Shown here piece after piece: positions 35,901 through 47,438 of a stretch of 64,000 nt of DNA. Every line of letters begins with the position of its first letter. Within the stretch, counting starts at the first letter, position 1. The translations under genes and the position numbers were made by a program. The notes below the pieces were generated by a model. The model worked only from the letters and a program-made list of their open reading frames with translations. It searched no databases and was not told the DNA's origin. The DNA is from Mortierella alpina (taxonomy: Eukaryota > Mortierellomycota > Mortierellomycetes > Mortierellales > Mortierellaceae), in contig JANATF010000004.1 in the NCBI GenBank assembly GCA_029449245.1, positions 2,480,001 to 2,544,000 of the forward strand, written 5' to 3'.

Positions 35901-38000
35901 TAGACATAGTCCAACGCCATCGAGACATAAGCCCAAACAACCAGCACCTCAAGACCAATGGGTTCCTTGAGAAAAAGGAGGATGAACTCTAAGTTCGGTT
36001 CCCCTACCCATTGTTTTGCATGCATGCGGGTATTATTGACCCATCCAACTCGGCTAATAAAAGAAACAAGCGCAAAGAGACAAAGGAGGATCGGCTGATG
36101 CGTACCTTTTGCTTGAGTTATATGAAAAAAACGCAAGGGTCCCACTGGTTCTTCGTACAACAACAGTGAAAGAGCAAAAAAAAAATCGAGAGCATGGGTC
36201 TATGGTCTTAAAACCATGACCTCTACAATGTGTCAGTCATGCTGTAGCGGACCACGCACACATTCAAAGACCAGCAAAACGGAGGATGACTTGCGTAGTC
36301 ATCCGAGAGACTTGGAAGGAACGAGAATGTATTAGAAAGCATCTCAGACGCCAATATGCATTGACTTTGTGCCACGTACAACTTCGTCATTTTTGTTGAA
36401 TCTCATCATTGAGCACAAAGGCCAAGAGAAGAAAGCAATGCTGGAAATGTCCTTTTTCTCTATCTCAACTGACTCGTGTCGCCATCGGTCCCATGTGTTA
36501 ACAAATATTGCAAGCGAATGTTGTGCATTGTTACTTTACAACTCCACATAAAACGTATCCCCATTTTCAATGTCAGGCGCAGCTTACTCACACGTAGGGG
36601 CTTTGCATGCATCTTATATATTCGTTTTCATTCTACGATCCCAAGCCCTGTTGCAACTTTCAATTGTCCGCGGATCGAGCCGATCCATTTGGGATCCCGT
36701 TTATTGCCTCCTAAAAATTGCCGTTTAGGAACAGCAATTGTTTTCTTCTCTTTGCGATATCAAGCTACTACGCAGTGCAGAGTCATTCGGTGAGTGGACT
36801 CCCGAGCCCCAATACCAGCAAGCTATGTCTTTCGCTTGCCCCTGGTCCGTATCGCTGCTATTCAAATGAAAGACCTTTGGTACATGTGCAAGAGCCGGGT
36901 GCCTGACGAAGGATTCACCTTTTTCTTTTCGTGGCCCAGAGCGGCGGCCAACCCCGCAGAACAGTTTGTGTTTATGGCGGCATTGACCAATCCAGTGTTC
37001 CTATTCGCTAAAAGTCGTGACTTCGTGCACGGAAGGATGTCCATTTGAAGCTGTCCCCTAAAGGAAACCTTTTCACAACACGGGCTGCCAGGGAAGGAAT
37101 TGGAAGGTTCTTCTCATAACCTTTTCTAACAGGTTTTTGAAAGTAGTGTGCATACCTCTGTTTTCAACAAGGCAATTCAGAAGTGCCGAATGCAACAAGG
37201 AAGAAAAAGACACCATATCCGTAGGTGCAGACCTTTCCTGAAACTGAGCTGATGATGAGGAGCGGAAATAGGTGATTGCTGCCATCGAGTTTAAAGATGG
37301 AACAAACGCGTGTTGCTATGGGATTGACGCGCTAACAGAGCGCAAAGGCGTCAATTGCAAAGCAAAAAAATAAATGCACCACACGTACACAGCAATAAAA
37401 AAAAGCCCTGGGGAAGGGTGGACTAGCGAAAGTAAAGGAGGAAGAGGTAAGGAGGGTCCTGGCCAGTGAGGGCATCGGATGGCTGGTGCGTGCTTTATAT
37501 TTCTTCTGATGAGACCTCCACGACGGCAGAGAGGTGACAACATTGGCCCAGCACGGTCAATTACCTTTCTGGTCGAGTTGTTTAGCGGGCATCAAGATGA
37601 AGCACCTCAGGCTAGGACAGGAAGCAAATCAGCGTCGTGCGAATGGGCCAGGATGGGGCAATGGCGCTGTTTGCTTGGCTATCTGAATATGGCTCTTCAA
37701 AGTTGTATGAAGGCAGAAAAAAAAAGATGACTCTTCGCGCAAGAAAAAGAATCGGCTATCCAAACGGACGAATCACAGCAGAGGACAGAGACAGGAGTCG
37801 CGGTTAGTCACTGCGAGGAGAGTAGTTTATTTTAAAAATCTGCATACAATAATGGGCGGGCTGCAACTGAGTTGAGCTCTATTCAGTAGCAATTCTATTC
37901 TGCCCTTGCGCTTGGTAAGGTGTGTTTGCGGACGGGAGACAGGAACAACAATCGCGTCCTTTCGTATCAATTGAGTCCATGTGTATAGAGTAGGGATGTC
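33000..38000. other. Gene-poor 5-kb region between divergent DIP2 and ECL1
   Basis: No gene with conserved protein features is found in about 5 kb. Part of it upstream of DIP2 is GA-rich (33000-33100). The rest has only scattered short frames, some with relic-like translations (see 34630-34834). I see no terminal repeats, reverse transcriptase or transposase motifs. Confidence 0.5.
34630..34834 (+). pseudogene. Possible frameshifted coding relic
   Basis: Two adjacent open stretches in different frames read as protein-like segments: SFPTLVELLKVYEDLPQTL then HVDGICQR in one frame, and AAQDKAAESLYEDKSVDMIG in the next. They join if one frameshift is assumed near 34710. No start, no splice sites and no recognised family, so chance cannot be excluded. 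Confidence 0.25.
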
Positions 38001-38040
38001 CTCATTGCCTGTCAGTCTTGGCTCATTGCGCCCGTTCTCA

Positions 38041-38048
38041 TATAAATA
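38041..38048 (+). promoter_or_regulatory. TATA box of the ECL1-like gene
   Basis: TATAAATA 186 nt before the start codon, followed by a C/T-rich leader, typical of stress- or starvation-regulated fungal genes. Confidence 0.55.
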
Positions 38049-38226
38049 TCCCGGCCCTGTTCCCCACATTTGTTCTCTTTTTTTTTCTCCTTGCTCTTTA
38101 CAGCACAAAACCATCCTCTACTTTTCTGCTACTCTCGCTTCTCTTACAGAGATCAATCACGCTCGTCCTTCTAAGCCTTGGCACATCTCCTTTCATCCAC
38201 ACACCCTCGCACATCTCACTTCTCCA

Positions 38227-38768
38227 ATGGATCTTAACTGGTGCCCCGTGTGCGAACAGCATATCCCACTCGCTTGGGAGGTGAGTCCCATTTTCCCAAT
38301 GGCGCCTCTATTCTTGAACACAAGGCATACGTTGATCCAAGCAACTCCAACTGACATTCTCTCTTTTCTATGCTCTCTCTCTATCAGTCAAGTCTCTACT
38401 GCTCTGATCGCTGCAAGAAAGCTGATGCTCTGGCATCTCATCCCGCTCTCGGCTACGCTTACCCAGCAGACCTGCAGACCTTCCCTCGCCAGAAGAACAC
38501 CTCTCCTCAGTCCTCGCCAACCCTGACCAGCTTCAACCCATCCTCCAACGCTTACCCTTCGCCACCTACTTCGCCCATGACCAACTATATCTACAACAAG
38601 ACCTCTTCGGGTCGCATTTCTCCCCCTTCCTTCTCCCTGGGTCACCCAGCGGCACAAGGTAGCAATGATTTGCCCGAGATGCGCCGCAAATCTACAACAG
38701 GGCCTCACCAGTACACTATGACAACATCATCAACAGCAGCGAACAAGAAAGGTGGTTTCTTCTGGTAG
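38227..38768 (+). CDS. Ecl1-family zinc-binding protein
   Basis: Small protein of the Ecl1/life-span regulatory factor family. Members respond to starvation and influence chronological lifespan in yeasts. Exons are 38227-38280 and 38388-38768 (144 residues). The diagnostic N-terminus reads MDLNWCPVCEQHI, then SSLYCSDRCKKAD across the junction, supplying the CPxC...YCSxxC cysteines that bind one zinc. The rest is Ser/Pro/Thr-rich and disordered, as in the family. The 106-nt intron falls between the two Cys pairs. It stands alone in a gene-poor stretch behind a good TATA box. Family assignment is firm from the Cys motif; the cellular role here is inferred. Confidence 0.88.
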
Positions 38769-41323
38769 ACAGAGACTATAGGCATGGCTTCCATCATCCT
38801 CGCCGACCACTTTTCATTCACCTTGATGTACTTTTACCCATCCTGTCTTGGCCAAGTCACTCGCCCTGTAAATATTCAAAAGGCATTCAGAACACATACC
38901 CAATTTTTTTTTCAATCACTCCCCAAAAAAAACCAAAGATCCACGTAGCCTTCCTGTACAATAGAAAACACCCAATAATAATATCAAATCTCGCATATTT
39001 GGCCTTGACCTTGTTCCTGTTGCCCTTTAGTGGACCACGCTGGCTGAAGGAGGATGTTGCAATGTTATATGCCCTCATGGATCGCGTCAATGTTTGGCCC
39101 TATTAGCCCAACACTCTTTATACGCAAGTTTTCGCTTGATTTCTTTTTTTGGGACAATTTGGACATGCATGAGGAGCAAACCGCAGACAAACAACACGCC
39201 CCAGGGGAAAAAAGGGACAGCTTCGTCGTAGGGACGAATAGGAAGAATTCGCTAGTGTTCTCTTGACACTTTATTATTGCATTCGTGTGGGGGGAAGTTT
39301 GTTATTGCTCGGATCAAGGGATGTGGTGTAGACCCCATTAGGAGAAAGGGGTGGTTGGAAGCGAAACAGACCCTTGACTTGTTGAATGACTGCTCATGTG
39401 TGTGTGCAGCAGTATAGTAGTCTAGAAAACGCTATTGAACCGTGCCCACATCGTAATTGTGGTGATGGGGCACTGAGCACTGACCAAACAAAAGTTATGC
39501 CTGACTAGATCGCGAGTACTAAGGCGAAATGTTCTCGAACATGTCTCCTATCTGTCTGACTGACTGCATCAGCATAAAGCTGCTCAAATCTGCCCTTCAA
39601 CGACGTTGAATGGGAGAGCATGAATGACACGCATAAAGCGAGGACTCTGATCATGATGACAGAAAGACCCACAGGCCTTTAGAAACAACAAAGGGACCAA
39701 AAGTACTCAGTCATTAGTATATCTTGCGGCTCGTTTTGGATCCAGCCCACCGACACGTACTGTATACTGCACCCAGAGAGACAATTGGATGGGTCCTGGG
39801 CATCCATGTAGCATTAATGTCTACGATGCCAAACCAAAAGCCCAAAGACTAGCGCTTCGCTTTGTGGGTCAAACGATTGCGGCAAGGGTACCCATGAAAT
39901 GTAAAAAAATCCCCCATGCGCCGTTTCCTCGCTTACTCATTCCCTGTTTTATCGATGGCGAGTATGTAGTGTAAGACTACTTGTTTTCTCAGTCGTCATC
40001 CAAAGAAAGGGTCCATAAGCAACTTCCGCGCGATAGACTACCTTTGCGCTCATCCATGATGAAGGCTGATGCAATACCCGCTCAGGAATACAAACTGCAC
40101 AGTCTCGAGACCCGCAAAGAGGCTTCATCACAACAAAGCGCACATTTGTTTTTACTACTCAAGTGAAGCGAATTGCCCCTCCTCCTCTTCTTGCTCATTG
40201 CAAGACTGTGGTGCATATTTACAGCACCGCGAGCTCGAAGCACGCCCTCTGAATTGGGCATGAATCGGAGATTGATGTTATGATAATGTCGACATAACGA
40301 GGAGATATCAGCGAAAGAAAAGTATTGGTACGGTATCTTTCAAGGAGCAAGGAGCTACTCCATATCAACCCTGCAGAAACCATAACCCCGCGCACTGCAT
40401 GTTGCCGTACTACTCCCTCATTACCTTGTCGTGTGATCCTGAAGGAGGAGAAAACAAAGGATGCGCTTCGCTGGACGCGGCCGATAAAACGGTCGTCTCC
40501 GCTCGAAAGATCGTGCATAGGTTGTATCGCACGCCATCTAGAATACATATACATATCACTTCAAGCATGTGTGTGATGAATCATTTAGACCTGCGCACAT
40601 GGTCGGGCCGGAGCGCTTGTTTTCTGGATCTTTTATTCTGCCTGATCAAATCTGGCCACAATATTTTGCCTTGAGATATGTATCTTGCAAAAACATGGAG
40701 GAAGACAAAGGGCCAAGCAACAGGGCTGGCAGAAGGATAGAAATAGTGATTGGTCGAACAGCTCGATCTGATAAGCACCAGAACTGAGAAAACTTTGCCC
40801 GCCCTAGAGAGGGAAGACTGATCCTGCTCATGCGCCAAAAAAGATCTGATAACAAAACATGGCGTCCCTTGCAGACACCCCACTCTCTCGCCTTCGCTCT
40901 CCAGTCTAGCCATGTTGGGGAGTGAGAGGACAAGTACAATGTCGCGCTTCGCCCACTACTGTCGCTGGTTCAAGTTAGGTTTATGCATTTTGGAATGGAC
41001 GCACACTGCACTGGATTTATTCTGAATATGCCTTAAAGTAACCCTGCGCAAAACGCTGCGGCGTGGCTATTTTTCAACTCGGGTCAATTACTCCTTTAAG
41101 CCCAGCCGATTCTTTGCTCCAAGGCACGCGGAAACCCCACCCTGCATCATCCAGAACTCTCATCCAGTTCTCTCAAGGGACAAATATATGTAGTCTGCCT
41201 CTCCTTTCTGCAACGGCGAGGAGCCAATACGTTGCAATCCTCCCCTCGACTACCTCCATTGCAAACTCCTCTCTCGAGTCTTTGCCGTTAAAAGAATATT
41301 TTTTTCGCTAACAATCGCCCTGC
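38769..41323. other. Intergenic, 2.5 kb
   Basis: 3' flank of the Ecl1-like gene and of the orphan membrane protein gene (convergent). Short A-rich runs occur; no conserved frame, tRNA or repeat structure recognised. Confidence 0.45.
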
Positions 41324-42729
41324 CTAGTGAGCTTGCTCGGTCACTTGCAAGGGCTGAACGTCGTCGTTGTGCTCGTTTGATTCAGCTCCACTCTTCTTTG
41401 TTGCCTTTAGCCCTTCAAGAACGTGGTCGACCAGCCAATTCACAAAGGCTTCCTGGCGCGGACTGTCGATCTCGGTTGTCTCCATACTCTCATCTGTCCA
41501 CGAGTCGTCATCATCGTCGTCATCGTCCTCCCCCTCGGCCGTTGGCTCTACGCTCTGCTCCACAATTGGTTCATTCGACCCGTCATCCACCTTCTTATCT
41601 GCAGGTGCCTCTGGGAATGATAGTTTAGTCAGCGGCAGGCCTGCTGTCAATTCCATCAGTTGTTTAACCATAGGCTCCCGTCCTTCGCCAAGTCGGCCGG
41701 AGAGCAAGGTCCCCACTTGTGACAGGAACTTGTCAAGATTGCCCTTGAGGCACGTGAAGACTTCAGGGATGATCTCTGGGTCAGAGATCTCTCTAATTGA
41801 TTCCGCGTCCGCTACTCCATTACAGACCGAGGCAAGGATACTGCGGATAGCCGTTTTCACTTGAGCAATGAACGGCTGGGCAAGCATGTCCATAATGCCA
41901 CTGATAATGCTGGTCTCTTGCGCGCTGAACGCAGCTTGCACTTGGTTTTTGCTTGTCTCCTGATGCTGCTGCTGCTGCTGCTGGGAGAAGCGGCTGAAGG
42001 CAAGATCGCGGATAACGTCTTCGAACTTGGCGCCTTCATCGCTCTCAAACAAATCCGAAAGGATCTTGTAGAGATCCCTCTCGACGGGTGCACTCTGAAG
42101 ACCCACAATCTCTTGAATAAAGTGTTCAAGCGCAAACTTGCCTACATTTTCAGCTTTGTAGATGGGCGCATCATCATCATCCTCTATGTGGTTCGGAGCA
42201 GGAATAAAATAATACGTCAGTGTTGAACGAGTGTGGAGGGAAAGATACAGTCCTGATCCACCTTTAGCATTCATAGGTTTCCGACTCTTTTATCAAATAC
42301 ACTACCATTCTTCTTGGCGTCATTATCAGCCTCGACTTCACGCTTCTCCAAAACTTGCTGTTCGTCCTTGGTGTGCGCGTCCTCGACATCCTCACTCTTG
42401 GGAGAGGTCTTGAATTCAAAATTGGGCCTATCCTCTTGCGCATCGACATCAGTGTCCTCGTCATGTTCCTCGACATCATCGACAGGGACCTCCGACGATC
42501 GATCGTCACTCGTTTTGATTGGTTTAATGGCCGGTGCGACGATCTTCAGTGGCGGCTTCACTGGGGGTATAGCTGATAGATGTATGGATGGCAGAGGTAT
42601 GGATGGCGTGGGGATGCTAACGACAGGAAGTTTGGGAGGAGAAGGAAACACAGAAAGTAGGACTGTGACCAAGACGACGACAGTCAGAACGACTGGTATC
42701 AGGATCAGCAGAGGATTGACAAGCACCAT
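41324..42729 (-). CDS. Orphan acidic protein with N-terminal membrane anchor
   Basis: Not recognised. Exons on the minus strand are 42729-42306 and 42183-41324, joined through a split Glu codon (427 residues). Residues 5-28 are a strongly hydrophobic anchor (LLILIPVVLTVVVLVTVLL) followed by a Pro/Ile/Ser-rich spacer and a highly acidic Asp/Glu/Lys region. Residues about 150-360 look folded and helical (ALEHFIQEIVGL, FEDVIRDLAFSRFS, SIREISDPEIIPEVFTCL) with a poly-Gln insert. An acidic DDDDDDDDSW tract precedes a C-terminal segment (FVNWLVDHVLEGLK). It is divergent from the ceramidase gene, with 503 nt between start codons. Length, splice phase and helix pattern support a real gene; no function is proposed. 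Confidence 0.75.
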
Positions 42730-43232
42730 GTTGATCGATTAATAGTGGACGGATGATTCTCTTGGGGATAAACGCTACAAGTCCAGGATGAAAGGGTGTT
42801 TTGCTTTTAGTGGTAAAGTGAAGAAGAAAAGTGAAGTATTGGCTAGTAAGCTGGTTCTTTTAGTCTTTCAGGGATCAAGAATGATAAATGTCGTGAGGTA
42901 ATGTGCCTGCTTAGGCTGCTCGACTCGGATCAAGCTGGAACACCCAAGAATGCTTGATAATGGAAGGCGACGGCAAGTTAGTCAGCTGCCGCGTAGAAGA
43001 GAACAGATAGAGTAGAGAGAGCGCGCGCGTGAGAGTATGGGGTTTGAAGAGGAGGCGCGCGAACGCGTGTCATAGCGAGGTCGAGAAGACCGCGCGGCGC
43101 GACTGCATATAATTTGTGATCTGAGCACCCAGCCACTGCTTCAAGTCTCCGAATCTCGAGCACGCACTCTAAAAGGGCATTTCGTTGATTGCATCCACAT
43201 CTCGACATTCAGCTCAGCACGCTCTCACGCTC
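42730..43232. promoter_or_regulatory. Shared promoter region of orphan anchor protein and ceramidase genes
   Basis: 503 nt between two divergent start codons, so it must hold both promoters. It contains GAGAGCGCGCGCG-like sequence at 43018-43028 and no strong TATA element. Confidence 0.45.
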
Positions 43233-44306
43233 ATGACATCTGCCGACAACAACCTTGGTTACTGGGGTCCACCTACCTCCTCCATTGACTGGTGCGAGGG
43301 TAAGTAATCCTTTAATTGCGCTGCTAGCTGGTTGGTACGGCGCAAAAGTGCACAGCTGTTTAAAAGCACACTTCTGTTCCATACTCATGTTTATACCATG
43401 TTTGTCCTCGGCGATGTAGACAACTATGTGGTCACCTTCTATATTGCCGAGTTCTTCAACTCTTTCTCGTCCTTTGCCATGATCATTCTCGGAGAGACCG
43501 CCTGCTATTCAATCGACCGACTTCAGTCCGACATGGAACGCACCCTAGCCTCTTCCACTACCCTGAACTCAAGAGCCCCCAGCCTATTCCGCTTCAAACT
43601 CGCTTTCCGCACCATCACCGTAGTCGGGATCGGCTCGTTTCTCTTCCACGCCACACTTTTGCATCACATGCAAATGCTGGACGAGCTGCCGATGCTGTAC
43701 TCTGTGCTGGTTCTGTTCTTCTGTTTGGTGGAATCCCGCTTTGGTCCACGGCCCGCCTGGTTCGCAAGGTCATTAGCAGTTCTGGGGATCGTCGTGACTG
43801 TATTGGTAGCCTTTACAGAGGGCGACATGCAGTTCTATAGCTTTCACGGGACGTTTGGTCCTTTGGAAGTTGCAACACTCTATCTGATCTTCCGGGTGTA
43901 CTTGGCGAGAAAGTCCGAATACCCAGATGTGAGGAAGGTATTTGAGGCTGGGATCGGATTGTATGCAATTGCCGTTGCGGTCTGGATGACGGATCTGAGC
44001 TTTTGCACAAAACCATTGTTGACGTGGCTAGGACCACTTGGTGCTAACGAGCGGCGGCACTCTGAAGATACTCATCACGAACATGCGCAGTGGATCGTCA
44101 AAGACTTGTACCTCCATGCGTGGTGGCACATCCTCGTCAGCATGGGTCTGTATCTGCTTTCAACGGTCATCATGCTTGATGGGCTGATTATCCAAGGCTG
44201 GCGGCCGCAGTTGCAACTGAAAGGGGGCTGGTTACCCGTGGTCACTGTGTTGGGCATACGCAGCGACCCAAAGTCCAAGACCTCCAAAGCACACAGAGAG
44301 GACTAA
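43233..44306 (+). CDS. Alkaline ceramidase (YPC1/ACER family)
   Basis: Multipass ER/Golgi hydrolase that splits ceramides into sphingoid base and fatty acid. Exons are 43233-43299 and 43420-44306 (317 residues), joined as WCE-DNYVVTFYIAEFFNS, the family N-terminal signature. Zinc and catalytic residues are present: the Ser and His in GIGSFLFHATL, the Asp in MLDELPM, and the paired His of LHAWWHIL. Seven hydrophobic segments fit the family. Compared with typical members, the loop ANERRHSEDTHHEHAQW is enriched in His and acidic residues. A polyadenylation signal (AATAAA) lies at 44312-44317. The gene is flanked on both sides by unrecognised acidic membrane-anchored proteins. Confidence 0.93.
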
Positions 44307-44612
44307 ATGGTAATAAAGGAATGGCACTACTACCATGATAAACAAGTCGACTGACTGCACCGTGACAATCGCGGCAGCGCGAGCGAAGTTACAGTGTAGC
44401 ATTCTGAATGACAGCAAGGAAAAAAAAATATATCAGGGTTCATCTCGATCCAGCTGGACAGGAAATAATTAAGATGTAGACCAAAGAGTAAAACGATTCC
44501 AACATCCACCCACCCTTTCCAAACAATATATCTTATCCCTTCACCCTCGAGGCCTATCGCTCTCCCTTTCCGCGCCGTCCTTCTATTTTTGATCTCCTTC
44601 TACCAATAGCCA

Positions 44613-44619
44613 TATATAT
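44613..44619 (+). promoter_or_regulatory. TATA-like element of the large acidic protein gene
   Basis: TATATAT 42 nt before the ATG, with a CCAAT motif just upstream at 44604-44608. The leader would be very short, so the true transcription start may differ. Confidence 0.35.
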
Positions 44620-44660
44620 CACTTTGTTCACAACAGCTTTTTTCTCCTATTTTGGGTCCA

Positions 44661-47156
44661 ATGCACAACAACTACGAGCCGATCGCAGACAAGGACCCAG
44701 ATTGGGACACATCCTGTCCAACGTCGCTCGTGAAGGTTGACGAACCACGACCACTTTCGGAAGCAGCACCACTACCCACATCCTCTGCTACCACCCTACA
44801 ACACTGGCCCCGATTTCCTTACACAACAGCACGTAGACCTCCCATGATCCTTGGTTTGCCCATTGCAGTTGGTGCTCTTCTATGCACCAGCTTCTATTGC
44901 CTCTACACCTCCCCGCTCCAGTCACTTTCACGCGTTCAGTCCTTGAGAACATCAAGAGATGATGGAACTATGACCTACAGGCTTGGGCACGGTATACTTT
45001 CCCCACTTTCATGGCCCATCATCCCCTTCTCAATAGTGTCGAATAGCAATCGACACCCGCAGCAAACTGATTCGAACAAAATAAGCGGTAATGGCGCGGT
45101 GACCGAGCTCGAATCCGTGTGGGATGGAATCGAAACGATGGATGCATACGAGAATGACAGGGAACATCGCCAATGCCCAAGATACCAAGATCATGATGAT
45201 GATGATGATGATGATGACGACGATGACAGCGACGATGAAGACGATGGTGATTACACTGGAGAAACCATCGGGAACATTGATGTCTATCTCGACATGGACA
45301 GTGAACGGCAAGAGAATCAAGAAGAGCAAGACAACCAGGCCGGAGCATTGGAAACACTCTTTGACACCATCGAAGACATGGCTGTCAACGAGGTGTCCGC
45401 ACTGGTCGAGCTCATCGGTCTTGCTCAAGAAGACCTGCAGAACAACAACCACCTCCCCGGGGTTCTGCAGGGCATGGAAGATTCTCTGACCGATAGCTTA
45501 ATGTCAGATACACAAATCGCCGAGGAAGAGCAAGATGTCAACTCTGTCGACCACGACAATGTCGATGTTGTCGTCCACGAGCCGGCATTTCTCTCGCTTG
45601 CGCGCCGTCGACATCACCACAAGGTCCATTCTGCCAGTAAGACGGGCGAGGTGAACAAGGAGGTCAAGAGCGGAGAATTAGACGAGCCCGATGAGGACGA
45701 ACGAGACCACTATCCATCCCATCTGGGCCACGGTGTCGATGACGACGAAGACACCACGGGCAATGCCGACGCAGATGACAAGGACGACCATGACGACGAC
45801 GAAGAAGATCATGGCAGCGATGATGAACACGACCACGAAAGAGGCGGCGGCGGCAACAGCAACAGCAAAGACAAGAACAACCCTCCTCATAAGCAGAAGC
45901 CCAAACCAAAACACAACAGTCATCAGGACCACAACGCGAACCTGGGCGGGACCGGTGGCAATGGTCCTATCCTTCTTTGCTCTTCACGTTCATGCCTCCC
46001 AGGTCTTCGAGATCACATCCTCGCCAAACTCTCGGTCCAAATCCATCATGTCCTGAGCCACCTTCTCAACCAGCAAACGCTCTTGTACATGATGGACTCC
46101 ACGGCTCCACAGACAAAGGAATCGCTCATGGCTGGGCAAGAAGATCTCGTCCAACAGATAGAAGACCAAGTCATTCAAGATCTCAAGGACTGGGTCGATG
46201 GCGTTGGACGGTCCGACGACACCCACAAGTCCATGAATAAAAATAGTCCAGCGGAGCACACCAAGATCAACAGCATTCCTCCTCCGATAACGCCAGCAGC
46301 CACATCCACAGCCAGCGACCCAGCGACAGGCGACAACGAACCGGCCGAGGAGGATGAAAGGGAGGATGAGGTTTCGACAGCAGAAGTGACAGTCGACTTC
46401 TTGGCTGGTGATGACGACGTGATCTATGGTGGTGACGAAGAGGACGGGTTCCAGATGGAAAGTCTCGACCTAGACGATGACGAGGACGACGACGACGAGG
46501 ACCACGAATTTGACAAGTCTCCTGCCCTCATCAAGAAGAAGCAGCAGCGACAGAAGCAGCAGGCGCATCAACAACCTGCCAAAGGCATCCACAAGTCATC
46601 CAGCACTCTTCGGTTCACAAAGCGTGACGCTGCCCAAGCAGGACCCGCTGAAGGAGGTGGAGGAAATAACGCTGGCGGCTCTGGGAGCAGCAGCAGCAAC
46701 AACAACAACAACAACAACATCAATAAGGCGCATGTCTACTTTCTCTCTGCAGACAAGGCTCTTATGCGTCAGGAATGGTCCCGTTGGATCGCGCATTGGG
46801 TCCACCACGCAAAGCTCCTCATCCTTTCGCATACGCTCGCCACCAGGACTGTCACCGAAATGAACCAGATAGCTGTGGCCGGTGGGAATGTGGTCTCGCA
46901 AGATCAACGACACTGGGCCTGGAATCTGGACAAGGCTCTCGCCACCGTCATGGTCGCCTCTGAAATGCTCTGTGGTGGGCCTGCTCAACCCAAACAGGTG
47001 GCCGAGTTCCTGTCTACGCTCTCGAGCCCCCATGCCAGTGGCGGCTCCAAGCAAACCCAAAAATCAGTGGATCTGACGGTCAATGCCCAAAAGTGCATCG
47101 AGGCTTGGAGAGCCGATTTGGAAGAGGTCTTGAAACGTACCGCAACCATTGCTTGA
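44661..47156 (+). CDS. Large acidic low-complexity protein with one membrane segment (orphan)
   Basis: Not recognised. A single 831-residue exon begins at ATG 44661. Residues 61-83 form a hydrophobic helix (MILGLPIAVGALLCTSFYC) preceded by Arg-Arg, suggesting a type II anchor with a long lumenal or extracellular part. The centre is dominated by Asp/Glu/His tracts (a GAT/GAC-coded poly-Asp at about 45193-45240, further D/H/N-rich blocks, and poly-Asn at 46697-46725). Two ordered-looking blocks remain: about 435-515 (LPGLRDHILAKLSVQIHHVLSH...) and the C-terminus (MRQEWSRWIAHWVHHAKLL, HWAWNLDKALATVMVASEM, KCIEAWRADLEEVLKRT). Continuous frame, a good terminal domain and AATAAA at 47252-47257 support a gene. 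The acidic tracts could bind Ca2+ or basic partners, but this is speculative. Confidence 0.8.
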   Translation: MHNNYEPIADKDPDWDTSCPTSLVKVDEPRPLSEAAPLPTSSATTLQHWPRFPYTTARRPPMILGLPIAVGALLCTSFYCLYTSPLQSLSRVQSLRTSRDDGTMTYRLGHGILSPLSWPIIPFSIVSNSNRHPQQTDSNKISGNGAVTELESVWDGIETMDAYENDREHRQCPRYQDHDDDDDDDDDDDSDDEDDGDYTGETIGNIDVYLDMDSERQENQEEQDNQAGALETLFDTIEDMAVNEVSALVELIGLAQEDLQNNNHLPGVLQGMEDSLTDSLMSDTQIAEEEQDVNSVDHDNVDVVVHEPAFLSLARRRHHHKVHSASKTGEVNKEVKSGELDEPDEDERDHYPSHLGHGVDDDEDTTGNADADDKDDHDDDEEDHGSDDEHDHERGGGGNSNSKDKNNPPHKQKPKPKHNSHQDHNANLGGTGGNGPILLCSSRSCLPGLRDHILAKLSVQIHHVLSHLLNQQTLLYMMDSTAPQTKESLMAGQEDLVQQIEDQVIQDLKDWVDGVGRSDDTHKSMNKNSPAEHTKINSIPPPITPAATSTASDPATGDNEPAEEDEREDEVSTAEVTVDFLAGDDDVIYGGDEEDGFQMESLDLDDDEDDDDEDHEFDKSPALIKKKQQRQKQQAHQQPAKGIHKSSSTLRFTKRDAAQAGPAEGGGGNNAGGSGSSSSNNNNNNNINKAHVYFLSADKALMRQEWSRWIAHWVHHAKLLILSHTLATRTVTEMNQIAVAGGNVVSQDQRHWAWNLDKALATVMVASEMLCGGPAQPKQVAEFLSTLSSPHASGGSKQTQKSVDLTVNAQKCIEAWRADLEEVLKRTATIA

Positions 47157-47438
47157 AATTGCTTTGAAAGGACGAGAGAGGAAGAACGGTTTTATAAATT
47201 CGATCTTTTGGTTTACCAGCACTTTATTTCGCAACCATATAGCTAGTTCACAATAAAATACAAGACTGAGGACAAGGCCTCGAATAACAAAAAAAAAATG
47301 GTCTGGCAAGGGAAGCGACAGAGGATGATGGACAGACTAGAATACAAGGGTGGGTAAGGTGTTCAAAAAAACAAAACAGAGGCGGACGAATATTAAGCGA
47401 TCGGCAATCTTTTTTTTTTTCTTTTTCTTGTGCTTCTT
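47157..47438. other. Convergent 3' ends with overlapping poly(A) signals
   Basis: AATAAA for the plus-strand gene (47252-47257) lies inside the region, and TTTATT (47223-47228, AATAAA on the minus strand) for OPI1 lies beyond it. If both are used the two 3' UTRs overlap. Confidence 0.45.

Noticed and set aside
33000-38000. Transposon filling the gene-poor region
   Set aside because: No terminal repeats, target-site duplications or transposase/reverse-transcriptase motifs were recognised by eye.
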